Shown one piece after another: positions 44,234 to 52,140 of a stretch of 64,000 nucleotides of DNA. The notes beneath the pieces were generated by a model. The model was not told the DNA's origin, made no database searches, and saw nothing but the letters and a program-made list of their open reading frames with translations. This DNA comes from Lactobacillus sp. (lineage in GTDB: Bacteria > Bacillota > Bacilli > Lactobacillales > Lactobacillaceae), in the NCBI GenBank assembly GCA_022484695.1, contig JAKVKU010000003.1, positions 230,714 to 294,713 on the forward strand, read 5' to 3'. The first letter of the stretch is position 1. The number at the start of each line of letters is the position of its first letter. The translations under genes were made by a program, and so were the position numbers.

Positions 44234-47200
44234 TAATATGCCACACCTCCGCCGATAGAAACATTACTGTTTCTGTTGATTTTCTTCATTTCGTCCATAA
44301 CTATTTGTGCCATTTTCTTAGCATCGTTTTCATTTGCTTGGCCATTGACGGTCAAGTTAATTTCGTAGTGTTGATTAATGGTTGAGCCCGTTTGGTTGGA
44401 TATCGTGGTGACGGCGCCATCCGTTTTGCTTGGCAGGCGTTGGATAGTCTCCGCGGCCTTGCCATAGCCGCCAGTCCCGCTGGCAAACTGCATGATGCCA
44501 AACATCCTTTTAGTTTTATTAGCGGGAACAACTTGGGCGCCCTTTAACCCTGACAGGTAAACGTTTCTGCCATGGGGGATAAAGGGTAAGCCCTTTTTAG
44601 GGATGATGGCTTCCCGGAACACTGAACCCTTTTGGTCATTGACCATGATCGGGTCGTCCGTAGGGACCGAGCCACCCTCTTCCATCCCGATGGTTTCCTT
44701 GACAGTTTGAATAACGGTCTTCAACCACTTAGTGATAACTGATGGACCGCTGGCAAAGTTATCTACTGCACCTTTTGCAGTTCTGGCTGGTCCTGAAGCG
44801 TCGTCCTGCCCTTTCAGGTGCTTAAGGTCTGGGACTGTACTGTTAAAGGTATTAATAGACCCCCGCCCAGTATCGCTGGCATTAACTACGCTACTTGGGT
44901 CCCCGGGAAAAGTCTTGCCAGGGATGCCGGTGCTGTTATAGCTCCCGATATTCGTTTTACCCGTGTTGCTGGCATTGACGATACTTGACGGGTCACCTGG
45001 GAAGTTTTTGCCGGGGATGCCGGTTGCGTTATAGGTATTGATATTATCTTTACCCGTATTGGAGGCGTTGACGATACCCGAGGGGTCACCAGGGAATATC
45101 TTGCCAGGGATAGGCAACTCATTATAGCTATTAACATTTTGACCACCATTAACAGCAGCTTCAATAACGTTAGTTGCATCCCCTTGAAACATCTTCAGGA
45201 CTGGGTTGGTCTGGTTAAAGGTATCTAATCCGCCTTTACCCTGCTGAACCTTAGCCATAAAGTCGGCATTGTCGGCATTAAAAACCTTAGTTTCCGGTTT
45301 TTTGTTGAGGTTATAGTCGTCCATGGCCAGGCCTGCGGCAATCAATTTAGACCGGGCATCCGCGTCATTTAACAGCAATTCTTTTTGCTTTTGTGGTAGG
45401 TCATTCCATAGCCCGTATTTGATAACGATATCGGCCAATTCTGCCTTACCCTGGGCATGGACAATAACGTTTTTAACTTCTGGGTCCAGGTTGTTCCATT
45501 CATTGGTTTTAGCCAAGGCCGACACGATGTTTTGAGTGGCCTTGTCGTGGATAATGGCGCTCTTTTCGGCAACGGTTAAACTGTTCCACTCGCCTGCCTT
45601 GATCAGGGCATTGACCAGCGGCGTATAGTCGCCCTGGATAACAGCTTCCTGTTCCTTTAAGGTCATATCCTGCCAGACACCAGTCCGGGCGATAATTTCG
45701 GAAAACTTCTCGCCACCAACGGCTCGAATAACTGCGGCCTTTTCGTTCATGGTGAGACCGTTCCAGATACCAGATTGCACAATGTACTGACCTAATTCAG
45801 GGCCACCTTTAGAGGTGATGATGGCTTGTTTTTGTTCCAGGGTCAGCTGGTTCCACTTGCCAGACTCTTCAAAGCTCTTGACTAAGTCCTCTGCGCCTTC
45901 AGTCCGGATAACAGCCTTTTTCTCGGCCCAAGCCATACTATCCCATCGGCCAGACTGCAAGGCGGCGATACCGATCATCTCTTTAGCGTTGGTACTTAAG
46001 TCGGCATTTTTAAGGTCGTATCTTAAGGCTTTCCAGCCCTTCTCACTGCCGGCCGCCTTGTTGACTTCTTCCTGGGCATTAGTCTTAACTTTACCTGTCT
46101 TAGGGTCAAAGATAAGGCCATTCCAATGGGCGGCAGCTTTATTACCTGCTGTAGATAGGAGGCTGACTGACTTCTCACCTTTTTGGCTGGCACGTTCAAC
46201 AGCGTCCATCGCCTGGCTATAACTTAGCCCCATCTGGCTGAAGGCCACTTCCATGACGTCCTTAGACAAGCCGTTAGCTTTCATGAGGTCATACATAGAC
46301 TTGACCATCTGATCAGACTTAACTTGATGGGTCTGGGCTAGGTCACTGATGGCATTTTTGTATTCGGTGGTGCTTATCTTGCCATCTTTATACAGGTCTT
46401 TGATTTTGTCTTTTTGCTTATCATATAGTTCGTTTTCCTTGTTAAAAGCCTTTTGCAAGTCCCCAGTGGCTTCTTGGCGTGCCTGGACTGTCATGTTTTT
46501 AATATCACCGTTCAGGGCGGCCAAAATTTGTTTCTTGCGGGCGCCACTGATATTCAGCAGTTGAACCTCGCTGTTGTTCATGGTCTTGCGGGCATTAAGG
46601 AGATAGGTATTTTCATCGTCAGTCAACTTACGATTGCTGTTGCTGGCATTTTTCATGATGGTGGTGACGTTTTGGCTGTAAGTCTTAGCCTGAGCCACCA
46701 GCTCATTATTGGCTTTGGTGTTACGGGCCACGGATTTCTCCAAACCAGCAGACACGCTTTCCGGTAAATCTTTTAAGGATTCCTTAAGTTTCTTGTTGGC
46801 GGTGTCGGCCTCGTCTTTAATAGTCTTATACATACCTCTAAAGTCTTTGGCAACACTACTACTAGCGGTAGTTGCGCCGGCCTGAAATTGGTTTAAAGAA
46901 TTAATTGAGTCCTGGCTAAAGCCTCTCATCTTGCCCAGGGCCTCATCGGCATGGGCGCCTACGTCACTACCCCAGCGGGCGGTCCGTTGAGATGAGTTAT
47001 AAGCCTCTTCGCCCCATAGTTTCCAGATGGCAACACCGGCAACGGCGGCGACCCCAACTCCGATAAGGACTGGAGCGACGGGCGCCAAGGCGGCCAACAG
47101 GCCACCACTAGCGGCGCCGGCTGAACCTAAACCCCCAGCCATACCAGCGGCGGCAGTGCCAGCCGTAGCGGCTTTGGAGCCAAAATTCATAGCTTCAAAC

Positions 47201-48888
47201 GCAGTTTTAGAAAAGCCCGACTTCAATACTTGCATGGCCGTGCCACCCATTTTACTAGCCGTGGACATACGTCCAACAGCCATGGCGGCGCCACCTAAGC
47301 CGGAAACAACGCCCCCAATGGGCTTGATTATACCGCCCATGAGTTTAGACACGGGACCAATGGCCGCAGCCAACCCCGCGAACTTCACAATATTCATTTG
47401 AGTTTTTGGATCTAGTTCAGAGAATTTATCAGCTAAATCCCCAACAAAGTTGGCGGCTGTTTTGATGGACGGCGCCAAGGCTGACTCGATTTTGATAGAT
47501 GCGGATTCTAAGGAACCCATCATCTGCTCAATGGCAGACTTTGCGTTATTTTGCATGGTCTTGGCCATCTTGTCGGCGGCACCGTCAGAGTTTTTAAGAC
47601 TGCCGGTCAATTTGTTGAACTTGTCCGGTCCAGCGTCAACTAACGCCATCATCCCAGACAAAGCTTCTTTCCCAAACAGGGTAGTCAGCATGGCCGCCTG
47701 GGTCTGCTTATCGTAGCCAGACATGGAGCTCTTAAGGTCTCCAATGATAGTGCCCATGGGTTTCATTTTCCCGCTTGCGTCAAAGAAGGAGATACCCAAC
47801 TTCTCGGTGACGGCCTGCATATCCTTGGTTGGCTTAGCCAACCGGGTAAAGGCCCCACGCAAGGTAGTCCCGGCTTGGGAACCCTTGATACCAGCATCCG
47901 ACATGATACCGATAGCCGCGGCCGTCTCTTCCATGCTCACCCCTAGGGAGTGGGCAACGGGGGCGGCATATTTCATCGCCTCACCCATGTCCCCAACTTC
48001 CGCGTTGGTGTCCGCAGCGGCTTGGGCAAAGACGTTGGCCACGTGAGTAGAATCAGAGGCACTTAGCCCAAAGGCACGGATAGCGCTAGCCGCTGTATCA
48101 GAAGCCAGTGCCACGTCCCCGCCAGATACGGCGGCAAGGTCTAAGACCCCTGGCATGGCCTGCATGATCTCGCTGGCATTAAAGCCAGCAGAAGCCATGT
48201 TCTCCATCCCGGTGGCGGCCTCTTTGGCACTAAAGGCTGTTTTTGCCCCCAGGTCAATGGCCTGGTCCCGTAATTTCGTGAACTGCCCACCGGTAGCCCC
48301 TGAGATGGCCTGCACCCGAGACATCTGGGCGTCAAAGTCCAGTCCGGTCTTGATGGCGGCGGCCCCCACGGCAAGTAGCGGCATGGTGACTTTAGAGGTC
48401 ATCCCAGAACCAAAATTGCTTAAGCCCTGGCCAGCCTTAGTAGTCACATTGCCAAAGGTAGTCATGCTTTGGCCGGCCTTAGTCCAGCCTGAATCCTGGA
48501 CTAAAATTTCTTTTTGCAGGCCCGACATGCGCCCACTCAAGGACTCGATGTTAGCAGACGTCCGGTTGACCTGGTTAGCGGCATTGGCCTGCCGTGCGGT
48601 GAGTTTTTCCTGTTCCGCCGCCGTGTCCGCCGTGGTGCCCTTCAGCTTTTCATAGGTGGCCTGTTGACGCGTTAACTGGGCCTGATAGTTTTTCATTTGT
48701 GACTCCATGGTGGAGTATGACGCCTTCATATTGTTCATGGCGTTGCCACTATTTTTAGCGGCCTGGTCCTGCGCTTTAAGTGCCGCCGTGGTGGACTTGA
48801 TGGTAGCATTTAGCGCCCGTGCGGAACTTTGAAACGGGTCAATGTCTAAGCTGACCGTGGCGGCCAAGTGCCCTAAGTTTCCTGCCAT
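44233..48888 (-). CDS. Tail tape measure protein
   Basis: Longest phage gene, 1551 residues; sets tail length and occupies the tube before DNA ejection. It has an N-terminal coiled coil (20-140), a TP901-type tape measure domain (about 170-400; LDFDAQMSRVQAISGAT, TTLFGKEALSGMMALVDAG), a Gly/Ala-rich hydrophobic stretch (500-625) and a helical region. Two repeat blocks follow: about seven 30-residue units with a WN-x-L motif, and about four 31-residue units with GIPGKxFPGDPSS. The start ATG lies 21 nt after the end of the -1 frame of the chaperone gene. Confidence 0.95.
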   Translation of the reverse strand: MAGNLGHLAATVSLDIDPFQSSARALNATIKSTTAALKAQDQAAKNSGNAMNNMKASYSTMESQMKNYQAQLTRQQATYEKLKGTTADTAAEQEKLTARQANAANQVNRTSANIESLSGRMSGLQKEILVQDSGWTKAGQSMTTFGNVTTKAGQGLSNFGSGMTSKVTMPLLAVGAAAIKTGLDFDAQMSRVQAISGATGGQFTKLRDQAIDLGAKTAFSAKEAATGMENMASAGFNASEIMQAMPGVLDLAAVSGGDVALASDTAASAIRAFGLSASDSTHVANVFAQAAADTNAEVGDMGEAMKYAAPVAHSLGVSMEETAAAIGIMSDAGIKGSQAGTTLRGAFTRLAKPTKDMQAVTEKLGISFFDASGKMKPMGTIIGDLKSSMSGYDKQTQAAMLTTLFGKEALSGMMALVDAGPDKFNKLTGSLKNSDGAADKMAKTMQNNAKSAIEQMMGSLESASIKIESALAPSIKTAANFVGDLADKFSELDPKTQMNIVKFAGLAAAIGPVSKLMGGIIKPIGGVVSGLGGAAMAVGRMSTASKMGGTAMQVLKSGFSKTAFEAMNFGSKAATAGTAAAGMAGGLGSAGAASGGLLAALAPVAPVLIGVGVAAVAGVAIWKLWGEEAYNSSQRTARWGSDVGAHADEALGKMRGFSQDSINSLNQFQAGATTASSSVAKDFRGMYKTIKDEADTANKKLKESLKDLPESVSAGLEKSVARNTKANNELVAQAKTYSQNVTTIMKNASNSNRKLTDDENTYLLNARKTMNNSEVQLLNISGARKKQILAALNGDIKNMTVQARQEATGDLQKAFNKENELYDKQKDKIKDLYKDGKISTTEYKNAISDLAQTHQVKSDQMVKSMYDLMKANGLSKDVMEVAFSQMGLSYSQAMDAVERASQKGEKSVSLLSTAGNKAAAHWNGLIFDPKTGKVKTNAQEEVNKAAGSEKGWKALRYDLKNADLSTNAKEMIGIAALQSGRWDSMAWAEKKAVIRTEGAEDLVKSFEESGKWNQLTLEQKQAIITSKGGPELGQYIVQSGIWNGLTMNEKAAVIRAVGGEKFSEIIARTGVWQDMTLKEQEAVIQGDYTPLVNALIKAGEWNSLTVAEKSAIIHDKATQNIVSALAKTNEWNNLDPEVKNVIVHAQGKAELADIVIKYGLWNDLPQKQKELLLNDADARSKLIAAGLAMDDYNLNKKPETKVFNADNADFMAKVQQGKGGLDTFNQTNPVLKMFQGDATNVIEAAVNGGQNVNSYNELPIPGKIFPGDPSGIVNASNTGKDNINTYNATGIPGKNFPGDPSSIVNASNTGKTNIGSYNSTGIPGKTFPGDPSSVVNASDTGRGSINTFNSTVPDLKHLKGQDDASGPARTAKGAVDNFASGPSVITKWLKTVIQTVKETIGMEEGGSVPTDDPIMVNDQKGSVFREAIIPKKGLPFIPHGRNVYLSGLKGAQVVPANKTKRMFGIMQFASGTGGYGKAAETIQRLPSKTDGAVTTISNQTGSTINQHYEINLTVNGQANENDAKKMAQIVMDEMKKINRNSNVSIGGGVAY
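44840..45190 (-). repeat. 93-bp tandem repeats in the tape measure gene
   Basis: About four copies of a 93-bp unit (for example starting at 44878, 44971 and 45064) encode 31 residues each, around YNxTGIPGK and FPGDPSSIVNASNTGK. The last copy is divergent. Copy number may alter protein length without changing frame. Confidence 0.85.
45380..45970 (-). repeat. 30-residue repeats (W-N-x-L) in the tape measure gene
   Basis: About seven units of roughly 90 bp, each encoding a Trp-led helix pair (WNQLTLEQKQAIITSKG, WNGLTMNEKAAVIRAVG, WNSLTVAEKSAIIHDKA). They are far more divergent in DNA than the 93-bp block, so older. Confidence 0.8.
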
Positions 48889-48909
48889 TTTCTTGTTTTA
48901 CCTCCTTTC

Positions 48910-49442
48910 TTACATAAATAAAAACGGAAACGCCTTATCGATGGTGGTCTCAGGCACTTCCGGCTCTTTTGCGTCGCTGATTTCAGCGATGAGTTCTAAG
49001 TCTGCCAAGGTCAGCGAGTCTATCTCGTTAAGCTTGTAACCTTGCTCGAATTGGTTTTTGTAGAAGTTTTCGAGTTTGTCCGTGATCTCTTTGAGGTCGT
49101 GCTCGGTGATTTTTTTGAGTCGTCATCGTCCCCATCTTCAGCGGGTACTACGCCCAAAGCGTCCAAAACTGCCGCGGTGATAGTGTTGACGGTCTCTATG
49201 GTGGAGCCCCAAATGATATCGTCAGTCGTGAATTGCTTATGCCAAAACTCCACTGCAAAACGTGCCAAATTCTCTTCATTTAAGTCCACATCCTCATTGG
49301 TTGGGCCTTCAGGGTTTTGATACATCAAAAGTTGTTGGCGTTGCACTTTGGTGGCGTTCATAATATCGCGCAAGTTCGCCTCTTCGTTCCGGATAAATTT
49401 AGCGGGCTTGCCGTTGATCAATAATTCAATTTCGTATGCCAT
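48910..49442 (-). CDS. Tail assembly chaperone, gpGT-type fusion by -1 frameshift
   Basis: If ribosomes slip by -1 at the seven-A run (49110-49116), translation continues from ATC at 49110 for 66 more codons to TAA at 48910-48912, giving 177 residues. The added part, ITEHDLKEITDKLENFYKNQ ... LADLELIAEIS ... FPFLFM, is coding-like and fills the whole gap before the tape measure gene. This is the classic G/GT arrangement: the fusion carries the T domain that recruits the tape measure and tail tube protein. Confidence 0.85.
49020..49442 (-). CDS. Tail assembly chaperone, gpG-type (unshifted product)
   Basis: 140 residues. The N-terminal ~100 are the folded G domain (MAYEIELLINGKPAKFIRNE, FAVEFWHKQFTTDDIIWGS). 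The tail after the slip site is low-complexity (SPSTTSKRSRTNSKTST), consistent with a region whose sequence is constrained mainly by the overlapping -1 frame. It binds the tape measure during tail assembly and is not part of the virion in studied phages. Confidence 0.88.
   Translation of the reverse strand: MAYEIELLINGKPAKFIRNEEANLRDIMNATKVQRQQLLMYQNPEGPTNEDVDLNEENLARFAVEFWHKQFTTDDIIWGSTIETVNTITAAVLDALGVVPAEDGDDDDSKKSPSTTSKRSRTNSKTSTKTNSSKVTSLTR
49110..49116 (-). promoter_or_regulatory. Slippery heptamer of the tail chaperone gene
   Basis: A-AAA-AAA in the zero frame (codons TCA AAA AAA), a heptamer that fits X-XXY-YYZ. It lies at codons 109-111 of the gpG-type gene, with the -1 frame open beyond it. 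Confidence 0.82.
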
Positions 49443-49542
49443 TTTTAATAACTCCTTATCGTCTCACCGTTATCGTCTCTGTTTTACTGGGTTTTTACTC
49501 TACTTTTTTGGGTTTTACTCCACTTTTTAGGCGGCTACTCTA

Positions 49543-50169
49543 CTAGCCGGCCTTACTTTCGTCAACAACGCCTGCGCCAGCCTTAGCAGGTTCATCGGCT
49601 TTGATGATGGCCTCTTCAGCAGTCTTAGGGAAAACCCACTTGCGGAAGGTCTCTAAGTCAAAGTCTGGTTGGTCTTCACGGCCGATGAGCACCATAGTGC
49701 CCCGGTCCGCGTCACCACGTGGGGCAAAAGAACCCTCAGTCTTATCTGGGTTAGGGTCTGGGGTCCCATCATTGGTTTTAGTGCTTAAGCCCGGCAGGCT
49801 AAACTTACCTTTCAGCATTGCGACCCAGACGGCCTTCCCATCTTCCATCTTGGTTTTAAACAGGACGGCTACGTCGTTAGGCGTTAAGTCGCGGGTATAG
49901 ACTTCTACACCTTTGACCACATCAATACCAAAGAAGTCTTGTTTGACCTTTGGTGGCAAGTCGAAAAGTTCTAAGGATAGAGTCGCCTCAGAGATACCAC
50001 CAGAGACCGTGATGTAAGGACCATCGTCAGCCATCAAAGTCTTTAATTCGTTCTTAAGTTCCATCTCGGCAGTAGTCAAGCCGGGAACTTTTACCGTTGC
50101 GTTTGGGACTAAATCTTCTTTTACCACGCCATACTCAAAAGCAGACGCGCCGAATTTTGCTTTACCCAT
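49543..50169 (-). CDS. Major tail (tube) protein
   Basis: 208 residues, beta-rich, starting GKAKFGASAFEYGVVKED; forms the stacked rings of the tail tube. Family features include GGISEATLSLELFDLP, VKGVEVYTRDLTPNDVAVLF and KTNDGTPDPNPDKTEGSFAP. The end is Ala/Gly/Glu-rich. No slippery site was found near its stop. The position before the tail chaperones is standard. Confidence 0.9.
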   Translation of the reverse strand: MGKAKFGASAFEYGVVKEDLVPNATVKVPGLTTAEMELKNELKTLMADDGPYITVSGGISEATLSLELFDLPPKVKQDFFGIDVVKGVEVYTRDLTPNDVAVLFKTKMEDGKAVWVAMLKGKFSLPGLSTKTNDGTPDPNPDKTEGSFAPRGDADRGTMVLIGREDQPDFDLETFRKWVFPKTAEEAIIKADEPAKAGAGVVDESKAG

Positions 50170-50201
50170 TTTTTATTCTCCTTTTTTATACAAAAAATGG
50201 C

Positions 50202-50630
50202 CTACCAGTTTGGTAGACCTTGAAAGTTTTGAAAATTAGCTGTTACCATGCGCAGGGCTGGGGTATCACTATCAACATAAGCGTTGTAGTAGTAGCGTTC
50301 CCAGCCTGCATTAAACATTAAATCGTAGATCTTCTTTTGAAGCTGTTCGTAGCCTGCAATGTCCTGCTTTCGCACCCAAAAATCCACTTGGACACTGGGA
50401 TAAACTAACCAGCGCTTATCATCGGCATGGACCACGTCCTCCCCAGGTATCAGGGTCACCCTGATCCAGGGGGAGAGGGCAATAATGCTAGCGTCGGTGG
50501 TGTTGTTAAAATCCGGTGTTCCCAGGTAGACCTGAGGCTGTTCCAGGACTTTGCCCCGAACCATATCCATCTCAGACTTTAAATCTGGGTCACTGGCCAA
50601 CAACTTTCTAACCTGTACTTCAGGGACCAT
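50202..50630 (-). CDS. Tail terminator / completion protein
   Basis: 142 residues (VPEVQVRKLLASDPDLKSEM, SPWIRVTLIPGED). By size, fold pattern and place between the gp10-like protein and the tail tube protein, it is the neck protein that stops tail growth and joins the head. It overlaps the previous stop by 1 nt. Confidence 0.75.
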   Translation of the reverse strand: MVPEVQVRKLLASDPDLKSEMDMVRGKVLEQPQVYLGTPDFNNTTDASIIALSPWIRVTLIPGEDVVHADDKRWLVYPSVQVDFWVRKQDIAGYEQLQKKIYDLMFNAGWERYYYNAYVDSDTPALRMVTANFQNFQGLPNW

Positions 50631-51010
50631 TACAGATCACCTACTCTCAGGTTTTCGATAAAGTCCATGAGGACTGCGGCCCGGGCCTGTTCTTGCGTCT
50701 CCTCCACAAAGTGCTGCGGGGACTGCTTAGAGGTCCCCGAGTTCGGGAAGTGGGCGATTGGCCCTTTCTCCGTCCCGTAACCCACCTGGGCCTCGTACTC
50801 CCCAGAGGAGATGGTGACACTGCCAACTTTGACGTCTTGCGCCAGGGGCACTTTGCCCGTCCGGTCCTCATTACTTCTAGGCGTGTTACCTTTCAACTGG
50901 TCGCCAAAAGTCTTGGCCCCGGCACGCACGGCTTTACGGGCTTTGCGGTCGTAGCCATCAGATAGTTTTTGGATATTCAACAGTATTTCTGCATCCCCAG
51001 TCACACTCAT
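50630..51010 (-). CDS. HK97 gp10-like neck protein
   Basis: 126 residues, basic, with the pattern KAVRAGAKTFGDQLKGNTPRS and YGTEKGPIAHFPNSGTSKQSP that typifies HK97 gp10 family proteins, which join head to tail. It overlaps the head closure gene by 4 nt. Confidence 0.85.
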   Translation of the reverse strand: MSVTGDAEILLNIQKLSDGYDRKARKAVRAGAKTFGDQLKGNTPRSNEDRTGKVPLAQDVKVGSVTISSGEYEAQVGYGTEKGPIAHFPNSGTSKQSPQHFVEETQEQARAAVLMDFIENLRVGDL

Positions 51011-51342
51011 GTGGCCACCACCTTTGCCGTTATTGTCGTCACGTCCCGGCGCTGATAATCCGGGTCAAAGCCAGATATTTCGTACTCTTGGCCGCGCCAC
51101 TCAATGCGCCAGCGGTTATCGATTTCTTTTTCCGTCAAAAAACGAATCAAGAAAGTTGGTGTCTCCCGACGCACGTTAAGCTTAGTCTGGGGGTCGATAA
51201 CTTCCCGGATGGGTATCTTAGGGACCTCCGCCCAAACGGTCATATGTGTGGTCTTTTTAGCGTCAGTGGGCACACCATCCTCAGTCATCCCCGATTCATA
51301 AGAGACAAAAGCAATACGTTCCGTCATTCTGTTAGTTCGCAT
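51007..51342 (-). CDS. Phage head closure protein
   Basis: 111 residues (SPP1 gp16 / HK97 gp7-like: NRMTERIAFVSYESGMTEDG, TPTFLIRFLTEKEIDNRWRIEW). It seals the connector after packaging. It overlaps the connector gene by 11 nt. Confidence 0.83.
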   Translation of the reverse strand: MRTNRMTERIAFVSYESGMTEDGVPTDAKKTTHMTVWAEVPKIPIREVIDPQTKLNVRRETPTFLIRFLTEKEIDNRWRIEWRGQEYEISGFDPDYQRRDVTTITAKVVAT

Positions 51343-51667
51343 CTGCTTCAGCCTCCAATTCGGTTCGGATTTGATTGATGATGTTGACGATTGGGGTTTG
51401 GATAGGGAAGCGCATGACCTCAGAACCTAGGCCCCGATAGTCATACTCTTCCTTGACCTGCTTCATGACCGCAACAAAAAAGCGGTCTTTAAACCGCTCA
51501 TCCGCTAAAAAATAGCCCGGTGCCAGGTCAAAAGAGATAGCCCGGGCAATCTCCGTGGCGGCGGCTTGATAAATGCTCTCGATCATGCCATCCTCAATGC
51601 CCTGGTCCACCTTTAGATAAACCTTTAAGGTCGCCAGTTGGGTATCAGTCAATAAATTTTCAGGCAT
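51332..51667 (-). CDS. Head-tail connector protein (gp6-like)
   Basis: 111 residues, helical (LATLKVYLKVDQGIEDGMIE, AATEIARAISFDL). HK97 gp6 family proteins form the ring under the portal. It lies 14 nt after the head-fibre gene. Confidence 0.85.
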   Translation of the reverse strand: MPENLLTDTQLATLKVYLKVDQGIEDGMIESIYQAAATEIARAISFDLAPGYFLADERFKDRFFVAVMKQVKEEYDYRGLGSEVMRFPIQTPIVNIINQIRTELEAEADAN

Positions 51668-51681
51668 AATTTTTCACCGCC

Positions 51682-52062
51682 CTATTTTGGGGCTTCGGTA
51701 ACATTTACCACGGCATTAGTGTCGTCATCAAAGGTCAAAGTCCCGCCAGTGACCTTGCCGTCAGTAGTGACCAAAGCAAGGCCTTTAATGCCTTTGCCAT
51801 TGGCGCCAGTGGCACCTTTTTCGCCGGCATCGCCTTTACCACCGGCAGGGCCAGCAGGGCCCACAAAGGAACCCAATAAAGCGGCCACGCCAGCCTGGAC
51901 TTGGTATAAATCGCCCTTGATATCAAGGACCACGGCGCCCTCTGCCTGAGTCATAGGCGCGCCCGTTTGGATATCGTCTTCGCTAAAATAAAAAATCATG
52001 CCGTTTAATTTATCAGCGGTGAGAATGTCACCAGTTTTCCATGCGATCGGTTTAAAAACCAT
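51682..52062 (-). CDS. Head fibre protein with collagen-like segment
   Basis: 126 residues. The N-terminal domain (FKPIAWKTGDILTADKLNGM, QAEGAVVLDIKGDLYQVQAG) matches phage head fibre proteins such as that of phi29. A short Gly-X-Y block (GPAGPAGGKGDAGEKGATG) comes next, then a small beta domain. It probably decorates the capsid. The ATG lies 15 nt after the stop of the shifted capsid frame, so it is close behind the capsid gene. Confidence 0.83.
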   Translation of the reverse strand: MVFKPIAWKTGDILTADKLNGMIFYFSEDDIQTGAPMTQAEGAVVLDIKGDLYQVQAGVAALLGSFVGPAGPAGGKGDAGEKGATGANGKGIKGLALVTTDGKVTGGTLTFDDDTNAVVNVTEAPK

Positions 52063-52077
52063 ATTTAAATCTCTCCT

Positions 52078-52140
52078 TTATTTAGCTACCTTAGTTTCCC
52101 CGGCTTTAGCCTTGCCAACTTCCGGGGCTACGCTTTTGGG
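52078..52140 (-). promoter_or_regulatory. -1 frameshift cassette and extension frame at the end of the capsid gene
   Basis: The slippery heptamer C-CCA-AAA (52134-52140, zero frame GCC CCA AAA GCG TAG) is followed after 6 nt by the stem CCCCGG/CCGGGG (52122-52127 with 52098-52103). The 18-nt loop has a further TTGGC/GCTAA pairing. The -1 frame then runs 18 codons (SVAPEVGKAKAGETKVAK) to TAA at 52078-52080. All parts needed for programmed frameshifting are present. Confidence 0.85.

Noticed and set aside
49543..49600. A -1 frameshift at the end of the major tail protein gene, as in phage A2
   Set aside because: No slippery heptamer is present near the stop and the other frames close quickly.
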